A DNA stretch of 64,000 bases from Tyto alba (Eukaryota; Chordata; Aves; Strigiformes; Tytonidae): NCBI RefSeq assembly GCF_018691265.1, contig NW_024881296.1, forward strand, positions 9,889,427 through 9,953,426, in the 5' to 3' direction. How positions within the stretch are numbered: the first letter of the stretch is position 1; every line of letters begins with the position of its first letter. Made by a program: the position numbers and the translations under genes. Of this stretch, positions 62,701-64,000 are shown one piece after another. The notes beneath the pieces were generated by a model. That model did not search any database, was not told the DNA's origin, and saw only the letters and a list, made by a program, of their open reading frames with translations.

Positions 62701-64000
62701 GCTTACGAAGGGATTATGCAGCAGTGGAGTTTCCAAGACATGTATATGGTGGTATTAATAAATCAGGGCCCAAGTTTTTATAATGTTTTTCTCATTCCCA
62801 GTTATGAAGTCTCTCTGATGCTTTTAATTTACATTTAGATCTTGCAAGAACTTGTTGTTTAAAAATAGATGTGAGGCAATTCTTATTTTAATTCACTATG
62901 AACTAACTGCCTTAAAAAGTCATGATGGAAAATGATATTTCATGTACTTAAGATATATATGCTATGTTAAGCATTAAGTGCATGTTGCTAGCTTGGTGTT
63001 AGTCTTGTCTGGAAGACTGCCAGCGAAGCTGAAACTAGTATTTTGACACATTCAGAATTGCAGGAAACCTCATAATGAATAATTATTTCTACAGAATTGT
63101 TTACATTCAGAAGTTATAACCAAATGTAATGCTTGCTTTAAGTAGAACCACATTTGTCTTAGCATGCTGTTAAAGTGCATATAAATCATAATTTACCTTT
63201 CCTGCATAACCTAATGCAATCTATTAAGGAAATAGTTCTTTTAATAACAAGACTTCAGGAAACAGAGAGCTCAATCACACATAAAGAGACAATAAGATTA
63301 CTGTGAATACACTTTTAACCTTTTAATAACTTATTCTGATTAGCACACAGAGCTGAAAGATTCAGTGGTTGTTTTGCTATGGACTGACAATTTGGTCATC
63401 CTCAAAAACAAACCCATGGGCCACAAATGACCAGGTGTCCCACCTTGCTCCCTTGATCTCCTGGGAGCAGGGATGTGTCCTGAGCACATCAGTCTGGGTC
63501 GTTGCCCATACAGTGAGGTCAGAGTCACCAAGCACCATGAGGTTCATTTTGAGCAGAGGTGATTTACTTTGCAGTTGGGGCAGCTGTAGACAGCTCTCAT
63601 GGTTGAATCACTTCAAGGTAACTCAGTAAGCTCCTGTAACTCAAGACTTCAGTCTGAAACACCACTCCCTAAGATCCCTCCCTTCTGCCTTTATCCACAC
63701 TCCTGGTCTCAATGGAAATTTTTTTTACTTCTTCCATGCCCATCCCCACATCAGTCTTTATCAAATGTCTCAACTTTTCTGAGAACTTTGACATTCACAG
63801 TCAATAATTTTCCAATTAACAGAAATATTTTTTAAAAGGAAAAGAGGATGCCATCCCAATACTTATCTGTGGTTCAAAACATTCAAGAAAGTATAAAATA
63901 TAAAAGTCAGAAGATAAATGAACAATTTCATGTCTTTCAAAAATTACAGAATTTTAATATTTTGAAAATATTTAATAAACTTTTTTTTTTTTATTTTGGA
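59791..64000. other. AT-rich unique DNA, no gene seen
   Basis: Contains A18 at 60432-60449 and T12 at 63981-63992. A GC-richer patch at about 63400-63620 has overlapping frames on both strands but no recognised protein. A donor-like TGGGTAAGTGAT near 61628 has no matching exon. No repeat family was identified. Confidence 0.5.

Overview
The window looks like avian nuclear DNA. It holds one 5'-truncated CR1 retrotransposon ending in the bird-type tail of ATTCTATG octamers, several much older CR1 pieces, and long terminal repeats (LTRs) of the endogenous retrovirus type common in birds. The background is AT-rich and noncoding, with (GT)n, (TA)n and poly(A)/poly(T) tracts and very few CpGs. Open reading frames are short (145 codons at most), scattered on both strands and without bacterial-style spacing. 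I recognise no intact protein-coding gene, rRNA, tRNA or CRISPR array. The likely setting is an intergenic desert or the inside of a very large intron. Species and locus cannot be fixed from sequence alone. Family assignments rest on remembered consensus features, not on a database search.

Layout. 1-3.2 kb: AT-rich DNA, then an ancient minus-strand CR1 ORF2 remnant (about 1430-3200). 3.2-9.7 kb: unique DNA with a (GT)n tract and one exon-shaped segment (5218-5360). 9.77-10.05 kb: an old CR1 3' end on the plus strand. 10-19.4 kb: unique DNA with a GC-rich, coding-like patch near 12.5 kb and a G-quadruplex motif near 17.1 kb. 19.41-20.0 kb: a solo LTR on the plus strand with a cAMP-response-type palindrome and a TATA box. 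20-29.9 kb: unique DNA with a GC-richer patch (25.1 kb) and a CpG-bearing patch ending in a strong splice donor (26.8-27.08 kb). 29.95-31.09 kb: a long solo LTR on the minus strand with internal tandem repeats. 34.76-35.18 kb: another old CR1 3' end. 36-42.1 kb: unique DNA with GC-richer islands. 42.1-52.8 kb: AT-rich DNA with low-complexity tracts and a small CR1 scrap. 52.8-53.94 kb: the best-preserved CR1. 54.64-54.69 kb: a perfect 20-bp inverted repeat. 59.08-59.8 kb: a third LTR-like unit. The rest to 64 kb is AT-rich DNA without recognisable features.

No genes here work together. The recognisable content is a layered record of retrotransposition: ancient CR1 on both strands, a younger but dead CR1, and LTRs left after retroviral insertion. 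Against that background, the candidate exon, the GC-rich patches and the perfect hairpin are the points most worth checking.
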